Made by a program: the position numbers and the translations under genes
In this document: positions 28,951 through 37,804 of the stretch, in pieces
How the letters are laid out: the number at the start of each line of letters is the position of its first letter
How positions within the stretch are numbered: the stretch's first letter is position 1
Assembly (NCBI RefSeq): GCF_024707505.1
Contig: NZ_CP102604.1
Location: 1,426,001-1,490,000 of the forward strand
Direction of reading: 5' to 3'
Source: Pantoea sp. SOD02
Lineage (GTDB): Bacteria > Pseudomonadota > Gammaproteobacteria > Enterobacterales > Enterobacteriaceae
Length of the DNA: 64,000 nt
Notes under the pieces: model-generated
Seen by the model: the letters and a program-made list of their open reading frames with translations, nothing else
Database searches by the model: none
What the model was told of the DNA's origin: nothing

Positions 28951-29619
28951 TCAGTTACGGCGCTCAAATGCCAGCGCACGCTTCTCAACCAAACGCATCA
29001 TCAGCGTCAGCAAGCCGTTAACCACCAGATAGATCAGGCCAGCGGCAGCGTACACCGAGATATCGTAAGTGCGGCCATATAGCAGCTGCCCGTGGCCCAT
29101 CACTTCCATCAGCGTAATGGTGTAAGCCAGCGAGGTACTTTTGAATACCAGCACCACTTCGTTGGAGTAGGACGACAGGGCGCGCTTGAAGGCGTACGGC
29201 AGCAGAATGCGCAGCGTATCTTTGCGATTCATGCCGAGCGCCGCGCAGGATTGCCATTGACCGGACGGAATGGCACGCACCGCACCGTAAAACAGCTGGG
29301 TGGTGTAAGCCGCACTGTTGAGTGACAGCGCCAGCAGTGCACACAACCAAGGCTGCGACAGCAGATGCCACAACCAAGGAACGTTCTGGATGCTGGGGAA
29401 CTGGCCGGGACCGTAATAGATTAGAAAGATCTGCACCAGCAGCGGCGTGCCGGTGAACAAGGTGATATAGCCTTTCACCAGCCAATTCAGCACTGGCACT
29501 TTGAGCGCCAGCACGATGGTGCAGAGCACAGAGAGCACCAAAGCCGCAATCAGCGAAGCCACGGTTAACGTCAGGCTGGTGTGTAACCCTTTCAGTAGCT
29601 CGGGTAAGTAATCCAGCAT
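28951..29619 (-). CDS. artM: Arginine ABC importer permease ArtM
   Basis: Inner-membrane subunit of the arginine importer, 222 residues, about five helices, HisM/GlnP type. The EAA loop reads CAALGMNRKDTLRILLPYAF near residues 124-143. The gene starts two bases after the artQ stop, so it is coupled to artQ. Confidence 0.95.
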   Translation of the reverse strand: MLDYLPELLKGLHTSLTLTVASLIAALVLSVLCTIVLALKVPVLNWLVKGYITLFTGTPLLVQIFLIYYGPGQFPSIQNVPWLWHLLSQPWLCALLALSLNSAAYTTQLFYGAVRAIPSGQWQSCAALGMNRKDTLRILLPYAFKRALSSYSNEVVLVFKSTSLAYTITLMEVMGHGQLLYGRTYDISVYAAAGLIYLVVNGLLTLMMRLVEKRALAFERRN

Positions 29620-29621
29620 GC

Positions 29622-30335
29622 TTAAGCCCCTCGCTCAAAACGCGTGGTGCGCAATTCAATGCGGCGCAGCACGAACTGACTGAATAGCGTGATAATCAGA
29701 TAGATCGCCGCCGCCACCAGATACCAGGTAAACGGCTCTTGGGTGCGGGTGGCAATGCTTTTGGTTTGCAGCATCAGATCGTTGACGCTGATTAGCGATA
29801 CCAACGCGGTATCCTTCAGCAAAACCAGCCATTGGTTGCCCAAACCGGGCAGCGCGTGGCGCCACATCTGCGGCATGATCAGGCGCAGAAAAATCGCCGA
29901 CTTCTTCATGCCCAGCGCCTGGCCCGATTCCCATTGGCCGACCGGCACCGCTTTCAGCGCGCCGCGCAGGGTTTGTGACGCATAGGCGGAATAGAGCATC
30001 GCCAGCGCAATCACACCGCACAGAAAGGGACTGACGTCGAAGTTTTCAATCTGCACCTGCACCGGAATGTTGAACAGGCCGAGATTGATGTGGAAGCCAT
30101 CGGAGAGCGTCAGAAGCAGCTGAGAAGCGCCGAAATAGATAAACAGCACCACCAGAATTTCCGGCAGGCCGCGAATCAGCGTGACCAGCGCGGTACCGAT
30201 CCACGCCAGCGGTTTCCAGCGTACCGATTCCCAGCCAGCAAACATCATCGCCAGCACAAGGCCGGCGATCAGTGCACAAACGGCAAGGCCGACGGTCATA
30301 CCGGCGGCGCTTGCGAGTGGAATCATTTCATTCAT
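29622..30335 (-). CDS. artQ: Arginine ABC importer permease ArtQ
   Basis: Inner-membrane subunit of the arginine importer, 237 residues, pairing with ArtM. It has an extended N-terminal helix, the [15 protein letters not shown] motif of polar amino-acid permeases, and the EAA loop [20 protein letters not shown]. It lies six bases downstream of artI. Confidence 0.95.
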   Translation of the reverse strand: MNEMIPLASAAGMTVGLAVCALIAGLVLAMMFAGWESVRWKPLAWIGTALVTLIRGLPEILVVLFIYFGASQLLLTLSDGFHINLGLFNIPVQVQIENFDVSPFLCGVIALAMLYSAYASQTLRGALKAVPVGQWESGQALGMKKSAIFLRLIMPQMWRHALPGLGNQWLVLLKDTALVSLISVNDLMLQTKSIATRTQEPFTWYLVAAAIYLIITLFSQFVLRRIELRTTRFERGA

Positions 30336-30341
30336 CAGAAA

Positions 30342-31073
30342 TTACTGCTGGAACCATTTGCTATAGATGGTTTTGTAAGTGCCGTCAGCTTTGATCTTCT
30401 CCAGCGCCGCATTGAACTTGCCCTGCAGCTCGCTGTTGCCCTGACGCACGGCAATCCCTAAACCGGTACCGAAGTAATCTTTGTCCGTCACTTTCTCACC
30501 CAGCGGCGCGAGGTTGGCGTTCTGCTTCAGCCACTCGTTGACCACGGCGGTGTCACCGAACACGGCGTCGATGCGACCGTTTTTCAGATCCAGCACCGCA
30601 TTCTGATAGCTGTCGTAAGGCACAACGGTGATGTCGCTGTGCTTGTCAGAGAGGTATTTCTGGTGCGTGGTGCCGTTCTGCACGCCAACACGTTTGCCTT
30701 TCAGCGCGGCCACGTCAGCCATTTTGCCTTTCTGCGCAATGAAGATGGCAGAGTTGTCGTAGTACGGCTTGGAGAACAGCACTTGCTTCTCACGATCTGG
30801 CGTGATGTCCATGCCTGCCATCACCGCGTCAAAACGACGGAATTTCAGGCTGGGGATCAGGCTATCGAACGCCTGATTGGTGAAGGTGCAGGTCGCATCC
30901 ATCTCTTTACACAGCGCGTTAGCCAGATCGACATCAAAGCCCTGAATTTTGTTATCAGAGTCGACGAATTCAAACGGAGGATAAGAAGCCTCGGTAGCAA
31001 AACGCAATGTCTGTGCCGCTGAAGCGCTGAGGCTCAGGCCAGCAAGGAGGGCAGCAATTACAACTTTTTTCAT
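30342..31073 (-). CDS. artI: Arginine-binding periplasmic protein ArtI
   Basis: A family 3 solute-binding protein of 243 residues, closely related to ArtJ (for example SLKFRRFDAVMAGMDIT and GVQNGTTHQ). The start at 31073 gives the signal peptide MKKVVIAALLAGLSLSASA; an in-frame codon nine bases upstream is an alternative. It is the second gene of artPIQM. The pair artI/artJ is an old duplication, present here with the same layout as in E. coli. Confidence 0.95.
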   Translation of the reverse strand: MKKVVIAALLAGLSLSASAAQTLRFATEASYPPFEFVDSDNKIQGFDVDLANALCKEMDATCTFTNQAFDSLIPSLKFRRFDAVMAGMDITPDREKQVLFSKPYYDNSAIFIAQKGKMADVAALKGKRVGVQNGTTHQKYLSDKHSDITVVPYDSYQNAVLDLKNGRIDAVFGDTAVVNEWLKQNANLAPLGEKVTDKDYFGTGLGIAVRQGNSELQGKFNAALEKIKADGTYKTIYSKWFQQ

Positions 31074-31088
31074 TAGAAGCATCCTGAC

Positions 31089-31817
31089 TTAATGCGAAAG
31101 ATAATTAGCAAACGCGTCGGTTTGCGGCTGTGTAAAGTGGCTGGCATCGCCTTGTTCAACAATGTGACCGTTTTCCATATACACCACGCGGCTGGCGGTT
31201 TTACGCGCCACTTCCACTTCGTGCGTGACGATCACTTGTGTGATGTTGGTCTGTGCCAGCTCACGAATAATGCTGACGATCTGGGCAGTGATTTCGGGAT
31301 CGAGCGCGGCGGTCGGTTCATCAAACAGCAGCACCTGCGGCTCCATCATCAGCGCACGGGCAATCGCGACACGCTGCTGCTGGCCGCCGGAAAGATGCAG
31401 CGGGAAGCGATCGGCGTACGGCGTCAGGCGCAGACGATCCAGCAGCTTTTCCGCACGCGCACGCGCGGCATCTTTGCTGAGACCGAGCACGCGGCACGGT
31501 GCTTCAATCAGGTTTTGCACCACGCTAAGGTGCGGCCACAGATTGTATTGCTGGAATACCATGCCCACGTTCTGCCGCAGCTCGCGAATCGCGCTGTCGG
31601 AAGGGGCTTTGGTGAAATCAAACTGGTTGCCGGCAATCTGCAGGCTGCCGGAACGCGGTTGCTCCAGCAAATTGAGAACGCGCAGGAGCGAACTTTTACC
31701 CGCGCCACTCGGGCCGAGCAACACCAGCGTTTCACCCTGCGGACAAGCCAGGTTGATATCGAACAGCGCCTGATGGGCACCGTAAAAACAGTTTATGGCG
31801 TTTAGTTGAATACTCAT
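31089..31817 (-). CDS. artP: Arginine ABC importer ATPase ArtP
   Basis: The ATPase of the arginine importer, 242 residues, polar amino-acid class. It has Walker [10 protein letters not shown], the Q-loop in [12 protein letters not shown], signature [16 protein letters not shown] and Walker [15 protein letters not shown], then the switch histidine in VTHE. The start at 31817 gives the E. coli length; upstream in-frame codons run into the operator region. It is the first gene of artPIQM. Confidence 0.96.
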   Translation of the reverse strand: MSIQLNAINCFYGAHQALFDINLACPQGETLVLLGPSGAGKSSLLRVLNLLEQPRSGSLQIAGNQFDFTKAPSDSAIRELRQNVGMVFQQYNLWPHLSVVQNLIEAPCRVLGLSKDAARARAEKLLDRLRLTPYADRFPLHLSGGQQQRVAIARALMMEPQVLLFDEPTAALDPEITAQIVSIIRELAQTNITQVIVTHEVEVARKTASRVVYMENGHIVEQGDASHFTQPQTDAFANYLSH

Positions 31818-31861
31818 GCGCAAAAAATGAATAGTAATTAGTGTCGCGGATTTTAACGTCA

Positions 31862-31900
31862 CCAGAATAGTTATGCAATTGTGGTGGGTTAATATTTATT
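31862..31900. promoter_or_regulatory. Paired ArgR boxes upstream of artP
   Basis: Box 1 (31862-31879) is AGAAT-AGTT-ATGCA, 8 of 10 core positions of TGAAT-N4-ATTCA; box 2 (31883-31900) matches 7 of 10. They are separated by 3 bases, like the artJ pair. A third, isolated half-good site (TGAAT-AGTA-ATTAG, 31826-31843) lies just before the artP start codon. Confidence 0.7.
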
Positions 31901-31990
31901 AAAGAGCAGTGAAACCTCCAAAGCGTAGCACAATATCGCGCAACTCAAGGTGGATGAGGGCTGGCGAGCCCTATTTAGTTCACAAAATAT

Positions 31991-32019
31991 CAACAAAAAG
32001 CGCCGCAAGGATGCGGCGC
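31991..32019 (-). terminator. Terminator after ybjP
   Basis: GCGCCGC/GCGGCGC stem followed on the minus strand by TTTTTG. Confidence 0.88.
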
Positions 32020-32056
32020 GCTAATCAATGGTGTTAACTGCGCGAAAAGTAAACGG

Positions 32057-32596
32057 TTACTTTTTCGCTTCCAGCAGCTGCGTCAGCGAACCGCCACCGA
32101 CGTGTGGCACCTGGCCGACATAACGCACATCATCAACAACCCAGCATGTGCCTTCGTGAATCATCAGCACTTCATCTTTCCAGGTTTTGTTATCGCGGCT
32201 CAGCTCAACGCGCAGCGGGATATTGCGCGCGTCGCGATTAGGAATGGTGGATGCGCTGGCAACCTCCGCCGAAGTTGGGCCTTGCGCCAGGCTGGAGAAG
32301 AGATCGCCCTGGCTCCATGCCGCCGGTTTCGGGTTATGGCTGCTGGCACTCAGCAGCTTCTGATACAGGTGATCGCTCAGATAAGGGCGATATTTCGCCA
32401 ACGTGTTGCTGTCTGGCAAACCTTGTGTCGGCTGACTGACGCGTAAATCGTAGAACTGTTGTGCCACGCTGTCCGGACCACCTTCAACACAGGCAGCGGT
32501 GCGCGGGCCATTATCCTTAATGACCGGCTCAACGGTGGTACAAGCACTCAGCAGCAACGCTGCGGGAATAAGCAGCGCAAAGGCATTGTTTCTCAT
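32057..32596 (-). CDS. ybjP: YbjP family lipoprotein
   Basis: A 179-residue lipoprotein; the lipobox LLSAC puts the lipidated cysteine at residue 19, followed by TT. It has a DUF3828-like tail: the segments VEGGPDSVAQQFYD, VASASTIPNRDARNIPLRVEL and CWVVDDVRYVG match E. coli YbjP. The function is unknown. The start at 32596 gives a standard lipoprotein signal; the in-frame codons upstream would bury it. Confidence 0.92.
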   Translation of the reverse strand: MRNNAFALLIPAALLLSACTTVEPVIKDNGPRTAACVEGGPDSVAQQFYDLRVSQPTQGLPDSNTLAKYRPYLSDHLYQKLLSASSHNPKPAAWSQGDLFSSLAQGPTSAEVASASTIPNRDARNIPLRVELSRDNKTWKDEVLMIHEGTCWVVDDVRYVGQVPHVGGGSLTQLLEAKK

Positions 32597-32694
32597 CTCG
32601 ATTTCCTTATTGTTCACTGGCAAAGCGCCATTTTTAGCATAGAGTATAGCCTTGCTTTTAAGCGCTACGAGCTGATTCAGAAAAGGAGAACATC

Positions 32695-33015
32695 ATGAAA
32701 TTTTCTACAACGCCCACGCTGGAAGGACACAGCATCAGTGAATATTGCGGCGTGGTCGCCGGAGAAGCGATTCTCGGCGCCAATATTTTCCGCGATTTCT
32801 TCGCCGGCATTCGCGATATCGTCGGTGGCCGCTCTGGCGCCTACGAAAAAGAGTTACGTAAAGCACGCCAGATCGCCTTCAAAGAGCTGGAAGAGCAGGC
32901 CAAAGCGCTCGGCGCCAACGCGGTGGTGGGCATTGATATCGACTACGAAACCGTGGGCAAAGAGGGCAGCATGTTGATGGTGAGCGTCACCGGCACCGCC
33001 GTGATTATTCGCTAA
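32695..33015 (+). CDS. ybjQ: YbjQ family (UPF0145) protein
   Basis: A 106-residue protein of the YbjQ/DUF74 family, which forms pentameric rings in solved relatives; a metal-binding role has been suggested but not shown. The motifs [35 protein letters not shown] and [13 protein letters not shown] are diagnostic. AAAGGAG precedes the ATG. Its TAA overlaps the ATG of amiD (TAATG), so the two are coupled. Confidence 0.94.
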   Translation: MKFSTTPTLEGHSISEYCGVVAGEAILGANIFRDFFAGIRDIVGGRSGAYEKELRKARQIAFKELEEQAKALGANAVVGIDIDYETVGKEGSMLMVSVTGTAVIIR

Positions 33016-33839
33016 TGCGCGTGGTGGTTCTGTTGGCGATGGCGCTGTTACTGAGCGCTTGTCAGTCATCAATTGAAGCGCGCCACGGTTATTGGGTCGA
33101 TACCGCGCATCCGGCGCAGGGCGCGCGACCGCGCATTAAGGTGGTGGTGATTCACTATACTGCCGAAGATTTCTCCAGTTCGCTGGCGACGCTGACCGAT
33201 CGTGACGTTAGCGCGCACTATCTGATTCCGCAGCATCCGCCGCAGAAAAACGGCAAGGGCGTGGTGTGGCAGCTGGTGCCGGAAAGCCAGCTCGCATGGC
33301 ACGCGGGCCCGAGTTTCTGGCGCGGCGCAACGCGCATCAATGACACCTCGATTGGCATTGAAATTGTTAACAGCGGTTATCGTCGTACTTTGACGGGTTT
33401 GCAGTGGCAGCCTTTTACGCCGCAGCAAATCAGCGCGCTGATGGCGCTGGTGGAAGACATCACCCAGCGCTACGGTATCGCGCCGGAAAATGTGGTCGGA
33501 CACAGCGATATCGCACCGCAGCGTAAGCAGGATCCCGGTCCGCTGTTTCCGTGGCAGCAACTGGCAGAGCAAGGTTTAGGCGCGTGGCCCGAGCAGGCAA
33601 CGGTGCAGCGCTATCTTAACGGACGCGCGGCGGATGAGGGCGTGGATCATGCAGAATTGCTGGATGCGCTGCAGCGCTATGGCTACGACGTCCCGGCGGC
33701 AACCACGCCGCAGATGCAGCGCAAGCTGATTGCGGCGTTTCAGATGCATTTCCGACCGCGTGATTATCGCGGCATCGCCGATGCGGAAACCCTGGCGATT
33801 GCGCGTGCGTTATTAGCGAAGTACGGTGCGGCGCAGTAG
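33015..33839 (+). CDS. amiD: N-acetylmuramoyl-L-alanine amidase AmiD
   Basis: An outer-membrane lipoprotein amidase of 274 residues that cleaves muropeptides and anhydro-muropeptides. The lipobox LLSAC gives Cys16. The zinc amidase_2 domain has its first ligand at His47 in VVIHYTA, the second near AWHAG and the remaining region in VVGHSDIAPQRKQDPGPLFPW. A C-terminal peptidoglycan-binding helical domain (about 210-270) ends the protein. It is translated directly after ybjQ and is followed by a repeat arm. Confidence 0.95.
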   Translation: MRVVVLLAMALLLSACQSSIEARHGYWVDTAHPAQGARPRIKVVVIHYTAEDFSSSLATLTDRDVSAHYLIPQHPPQKNGKGVVWQLVPESQLAWHAGPSFWRGATRINDTSIGIEIVNSGYRRTLTGLQWQPFTPQQISALMALVEDITQRYGIAPENVVGHSDIAPQRKQDPGPLFPWQQLAEQGLGAWPEQATVQRYLNGRAADEGVDHAELLDALQRYGYDVPAATTPQMQRKLIAAFQMHFRPRDYRGIADAETLAIARALLAKYGAAQ

Positions 33840-33843
33840 CAGT

Positions 33844-33867
33844 GGTCGCCATGAATGGCGACCCTAC
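33844..33867. repeat. Palindromic repeat, single arm, copy 5
   Basis: Core GGTCGCCATGAATGGCGACC followed by CCTAC, beginning four bases after the amiD stop, in the 37-base gap between the convergent genes amiD and ltaE. This is the last copy in the window; none follows in the remaining 30 kb. Confidence 0.88.
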
Positions 33868-33876
33868 GATGTTTGT

Positions 33877-34878
33877 TTACTGCTGCAGGAACGCCTGCCA
33901 GTGCGCGACCAGCCGTTGCAGATCCTGACGGCTGACATCCAGATGCGTGACAATACGCGTCACGGGCCCGACGCTGATTAACACATCGCCCGACTGCATC
34001 CAGCTTTTCAGTGCTTCAACTTTTTCGGTTGGCACCTTCACAAACAGCATGTTGGTGTGCTGATTGATCACCTCAACACCGATGGCACTCAGCTGCTCGC
34101 CTAACCATGCCGCGTTGTCATGATCGTCTTTGAGACGCGCGACATTGTGCTTTAACGCATACAGGCCAGCAGCGGCCAGAATGCCCGACTGGCGCATGCC
34201 GCCGCCGGTCATTTTGCGCCAGCGACGCGCTTGCTCAATGTAGGCTTCATCGCCACATAACAGCGAACCAATCGGCGTGCCGAGCCCTTTTGACAGACAG
34301 ATGGTTAAGGTGTCGCAGTAACGTGCAATCGCTTCCAGTTCAACGTTCTGTTCCACCACAGCGTTAAAAATACGCGCGCCATCAATGTGCAGCGCCAGCT
34401 TGCGCTCGCGGGTGAATGTCCAGGCTTGCTCCAGATAGCTGAGCGGCAGCACTTTACCGTGATGGGTATTTTCCAGGCTCAACAGACGCGTGCGGGCGAA
34501 GTGGAAATCGTCGGGTTTGATGGCGGCAGCTACATCCGCCAGCGGCAGGGAACCATCTTCGGCGTGCAAAATCGGCTGCGGCTGAATGCTGCCGAGCACC
34601 GCTGCACCACCGGCTTCATATTTGTAGTTGTGCGCCTGCTGACCCACGATATATTCATCGCCGCGCTGGCAATGGCACAGCAGCGCCACCAGATTGGCCT
34701 GCGTGCCGGTGGGGAAGAACAGGGCAGCGGCTTTGCCGCTCAAGCGTGCGGCTTCGACTTCCAGTGCGTGTACGGTGGGGTCATCGCGGTAGACATCATC
34801 GCCGGTTTCGGCTGCCATCATGGCATCGAGCATGGCAGCACTCGGGCGGGTTACGGTATCACTGCGTAAATCGATCAC
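33877..34878 (-). CDS. ltaE: Low-specificity L-threonine aldolase
   Basis: A PLP enzyme of 333 residues that splits threonine or allo-threonine to glycine and acetaldehyde. The PLP-binding lysine is Lys197 in CLSKGLGTPIGS, identical in position to E. coli. The N-terminal MIDLRSDTVTRP and the HNYKYEAGG segment belong to the cofactor site. In E. coli it is downstream of poxB in one operon; here a terminator-like hairpin stands between them. E. coli ybjS and ybjT, which follow, are missing. Confidence 0.96.
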   Translation of the reverse strand: MIDLRSDTVTRPSAAMLDAMMAAETGDDVYRDDPTVHALEVEAARLSGKAAALFFPTGTQANLVALLCHCQRGDEYIVGQQAHNYKYEAGGAAVLGSIQPQPILHAEDGSLPLADVAAAIKPDDFHFARTRLLSLENTHHGKVLPLSYLEQAWTFTRERKLALHIDGARIFNAVVEQNVELEAIARYCDTLTICLSKGLGTPIGSLLCGDEAYIEQARRWRKMTGGGMRQSGILAAAGLYALKHNVARLKDDHDNAAWLGEQLSAIGVEVINQHTNMLFVKVPTEKVEALKSWMQSGDVLISVGPVTRIVTHLDVSRQDLQRLVAHWQAFLQQ

Positions 34879-34892
34879 GTCGCTCTCCTGAA

Positions 34893-34917
34893 ATAAAAAA
34901 GCGGGCAGAGCGCCCGC
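34893..34917 (-). terminator. Terminator between poxB and ltaE
   Basis: Stem GCGGGC/GCCCGC with a 5-base loop followed on the minus strand by TTTTTTATT. It lies 28 bases after the poxB stop and would cut off ltaE from poxB transcription. Confidence 0.82.
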
Positions 34918-34945
34918 GTTATCATCATGTTTGGCCTGAATTGTT

Positions 34946-36667
34946 TTACCTCAGCCAGTTGGTTTTCGCCAGCTCCACGATCTCATCACCACGTCCATTC
35001 AGAATGGCGCGCATCATATAGAGGCTAAAACCTTTAGCCTGCTCGGCTTTGATCTGCGGCGGCATCGACAACTCTTCCTTGGCGGTAATCACGTCAAGCA
35101 GCACTGGACCATCATGCGCAAAGGCTTCCTGCAGCGCGCCGTTGAGATCGGAGGCTTTCTCGACGCGAATGCCTTTGATGCCGCAGGCGGCGGCAATGGC
35201 GGCGAAATCAGGGTTTTCGAGATCGGTGCCATCGGTTAGATAGCCGCCAGCTTTCATCTCCATCGCCACAAAGCCCAGCACGCTATTATTGAAGATCACC
35301 AGTTTCACCGGCAGTTTCAGCTGCGCCACCGAAATGAAATCGCCCATCAGCATGCTAAAACCACCGTCGCCACACAGCGCAACCACCTGACGCTGCTTGT
35401 CCAGCGACTGCGCACCTAACGCCTGCGGCATGGCGTTGGCCATCGACCCGTGATTGAACGAGCCGATTAAACGACGTTTGCCGTTCATCTTCAGATAGCG
35501 CGCCGCCCACACGGTTGGTGTGCCGACGTCGCAGGTAAAGATGGCGTCATCATCGGCATATTCACTGATTTGCTGGGCCAGATATTGCGGGTGAATCGCC
35601 AACTTATCGTTGGCGGTGGCCAACTCATCCAGCCCTTTACGCGCATCGACATAATGCTCCAGCGCTTTATCCAGATGCTGGCGATCGGTTTTGCTGGTGA
35701 GCTGTGGCTGCAGCGCATGTAAGGTGGTTTTGATGTCACCGACCAGCGCCATATCGACATGGCTGTGCGATCCGAGGCTGCCGGGATTGATATCGATCTG
35801 GATGATTTTGGCATCGGCCGGATAGAAGGCGCGATAGGGAAATTGTGTCCCCAGCAGCACTAAGGTATCGGCGTTCATCATGGCGTGGAAACCGGAGGAG
35901 AAGCCAATCAATCCGGTCATGCCGACATCGTAAGGGTTATCGTATTCGATGTGCTCTTTACCGCGCATCGCATGCACGATCGGCGCTTTCAGCGTTTCTG
36001 CCAGCTTCACCACTTCGGCGTGTGCGCCAGCACAACCGCTACCGCACAGCAGGGTGATATTTTTTGCTGCATTCAACGTTTCGGCTAAGGCGGATACTTC
36101 GCGGGCGGTTGGCACCACATGCGGCAACTGCGGTGGATACCATTCGCTACGTGCGCTTTCCGGCGCCGGCTGCAACGCCACGTCGCCGGGGATCACAATT
36201 ACCGATACGCCACGATTGAGAATCGCTTTACGCATCGCAATGCCCAGCACCTGCGGCAGCTGCTCCGGATTGGACACCAGCTCGCAATAGTGGCTGCATT
36301 CGCGGAACAATTCTTGCGGATGAGTTTCCTGGAAGTAGCCGCTACCGATTTCGCTGGAAGGGATGTGGGCGGCGATCGCCAATACCGGAACGTGGTTGCG
36401 GTGGCAATCAAACAAGCCGTTGATGAGATGCAGGTTGCCCGGTCCACAGGAACCGGCGCATACCGCCAGCTCGCCGCTGATTTGGGCTTCGGCGCCGGCG
36501 GCGAACGCCGCTACTTCTTCATGGCGCGTTGGCATCCATTCAATGGTGCCCATGCGATTCAGGCTGTCGCTCAGCCCGTTAAGTGAGTCACCGGTGACGC
36601 CCCAAATGCGTTTCACGCCGGCGTTTTCCAGGGTTTTTGCCAGCATTGCTGCCACAGTTTGCTTCAT
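34946..36667 (-). CDS. poxB: Pyruvate:ubiquinone oxidoreductase (pyruvate oxidase) PoxB
   Basis: A peripheral membrane flavoenzyme of 573 residues that converts pyruvate to acetate and CO2 and passes electrons to ubiquinone, using thiamine diphosphate, magnesium and FAD. The PYR domain carries the catalytic Glu in [11 protein letters not shown], the FAD domain follows, and the PP domain has the thiamine motif GDGGFSML...NNSVLGF. The C-terminal membrane-binding tail [16 protein letters not shown] is present. The ATG at 36667 gives the E. coli N-terminus MKQTVAAM. In E. coli the gene is RpoS-dependent and active in stationary phase. Confidence 0.96.
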   Translation of the reverse strand: MKQTVAAMLAKTLENAGVKRIWGVTGDSLNGLSDSLNRMGTIEWMPTRHEEVAAFAAGAEAQISGELAVCAGSCGPGNLHLINGLFDCHRNHVPVLAIAAHIPSSEIGSGYFQETHPQELFRECSHYCELVSNPEQLPQVLGIAMRKAILNRGVSVIVIPGDVALQPAPESARSEWYPPQLPHVVPTAREVSALAETLNAAKNITLLCGSGCAGAHAEVVKLAETLKAPIVHAMRGKEHIEYDNPYDVGMTGLIGFSSGFHAMMNADTLVLLGTQFPYRAFYPADAKIIQIDINPGSLGSHSHVDMALVGDIKTTLHALQPQLTSKTDRQHLDKALEHYVDARKGLDELATANDKLAIHPQYLAQQISEYADDDAIFTCDVGTPTVWAARYLKMNGKRRLIGSFNHGSMANAMPQALGAQSLDKQRQVVALCGDGGFSMLMGDFISVAQLKLPVKLVIFNNSVLGFVAMEMKAGGYLTDGTDLENPDFAAIAAACGIKGIRVEKASDLNGALQEAFAHDGPVLLDVITAKEELSMPPQIKAEQAKGFSLYMMRAILNGRGDEIVELAKTNWLR

Positions 36668-36770
36668 CGTTATGCTCCTTTCTGGTGTTGAGCCATCCAT
36701 GCCGATGGCGAAAACGTGTCAGTCAGAAAGCGTAGACGATGAAGCTGGCGTGCAGCCGTGAAAAAATGCG

Positions 36771-37667
36771 TTATGCCGAGAACAGGGCGATCAGGATTGG
36801 GGCCAGCAAACTCATAATAAAACCGTGCACAATGGCGGCGGGCACGATTTCCATGCCGCCGGTGCGTTGCAGGATCGGCAGGGTGAAATCCATTGAGGTC
36901 GCACCGCTCAAACCCAGCGTCATGCTGCGTTGACGCGTTATCAGCAGCGGAATCAGCATAATGGTGATCAGCTCACGCAGCAGGTCGTTGAAGAAGGCGG
37001 CGCTGCCTATCACCGGGCCGAAAGATTCGCTCATCAGAATGCCGGAGAGTGAATACCAGCCGAAGCCGCTGGCTAACGCCAGACCGGTTTTGATCGGCAG
37101 ATCTAATAGCAGCGCGGCAATCATGCCGCCCACCAGTGCACTACACAGCGATACCAGCGCTACCAGCATGCCGCGCCGGTTGATGGTGATTTGACGCAGC
37201 GTCATGCCGCTGCTGCGCAGTTGAATACCGACCAGCAATAGCATCAGCATCAAGGCGTATTCACTGATGGTCGAGGCATGACGCAGCGGTGCCCACTGAC
37301 TCAAACCAAGCAGAAAGCCCGCCAGCACCGAACCGCACAACTTGAGCGACTCCAGCGCCATATGCAGCCTTGACGGCAGCGCTTGAGGTTTGTGCTGATG
37401 ACGCCACGGCCAGCGTCGCTCCAGCAGCCACAGCGCTAGCAGCGAGCAGGCAAGAATGCTCAGCATGCTCACCAGCGCGATGTGGAAAATGGCCAGCAAA
37501 TTGCTGCTCAGGTTATCGAGAAACGCCAGGCTGGTGCCCATAAAGAACAGAATGATGTAGACCAGCGCGCTCAACGTGCGGCCAACCGCCTGTAAAAGCG
37601 TGGTGTGCCGCAGCGGCAGCAGATAGCCAAGAATTAGCGGCAAAAGGATGATAATCAATCCGTACAT
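36771..37667 (-). CDS. lysO: L-lysine exporter LysO
   Basis: An inner-membrane protein of 298 residues (YbjE/LysO family, DUF340) that exports lysine and thialysine in E. coli. About eight helices; conserved stretches include NRRGMLVALVS, ALASGFGWYSLSGIL, ESFGPVIGSAAFFNDLLRE and GATSMDFTLPILQRTGG, which carry the acidic residues needed for transport in the E. coli protein. E. coli hcp-hcr and aqpZ, which lie between poxB and lysO there, are absent. Confidence 0.94.
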   Translation of the reverse strand: MYGLIIILLPLILGYLLPLRHTTLLQAVGRTLSALVYIILFFMGTSLAFLDNLSSNLLAIFHIALVSMLSILACSLLALWLLERRWPWRHQHKPQALPSRLHMALESLKLCGSVLAGFLLGLSQWAPLRHASTISEYALMLMLLLVGIQLRSSGMTLRQITINRRGMLVALVSLCSALVGGMIAALLLDLPIKTGLALASGFGWYSLSGILMSESFGPVIGSAAFFNDLLRELITIMLIPLLITRQRSMTLGLSGATSMDFTLPILQRTGGMEIVPAAIVHGFIMSLLAPILIALFSA

Positions 37668-37804
37668 GTGGGTTTTCTATCCATGATTGGCGGGCTGCCA
37701 CGCTAGCGAAAAACGGTTGAAGTGTAAACCTTTTCCCCCGGCGCTGACTTGACCAACGCAGCGTGGCGGACCATGCTCAGGCAAAGCATCGGATGGAATG
37801 TATG

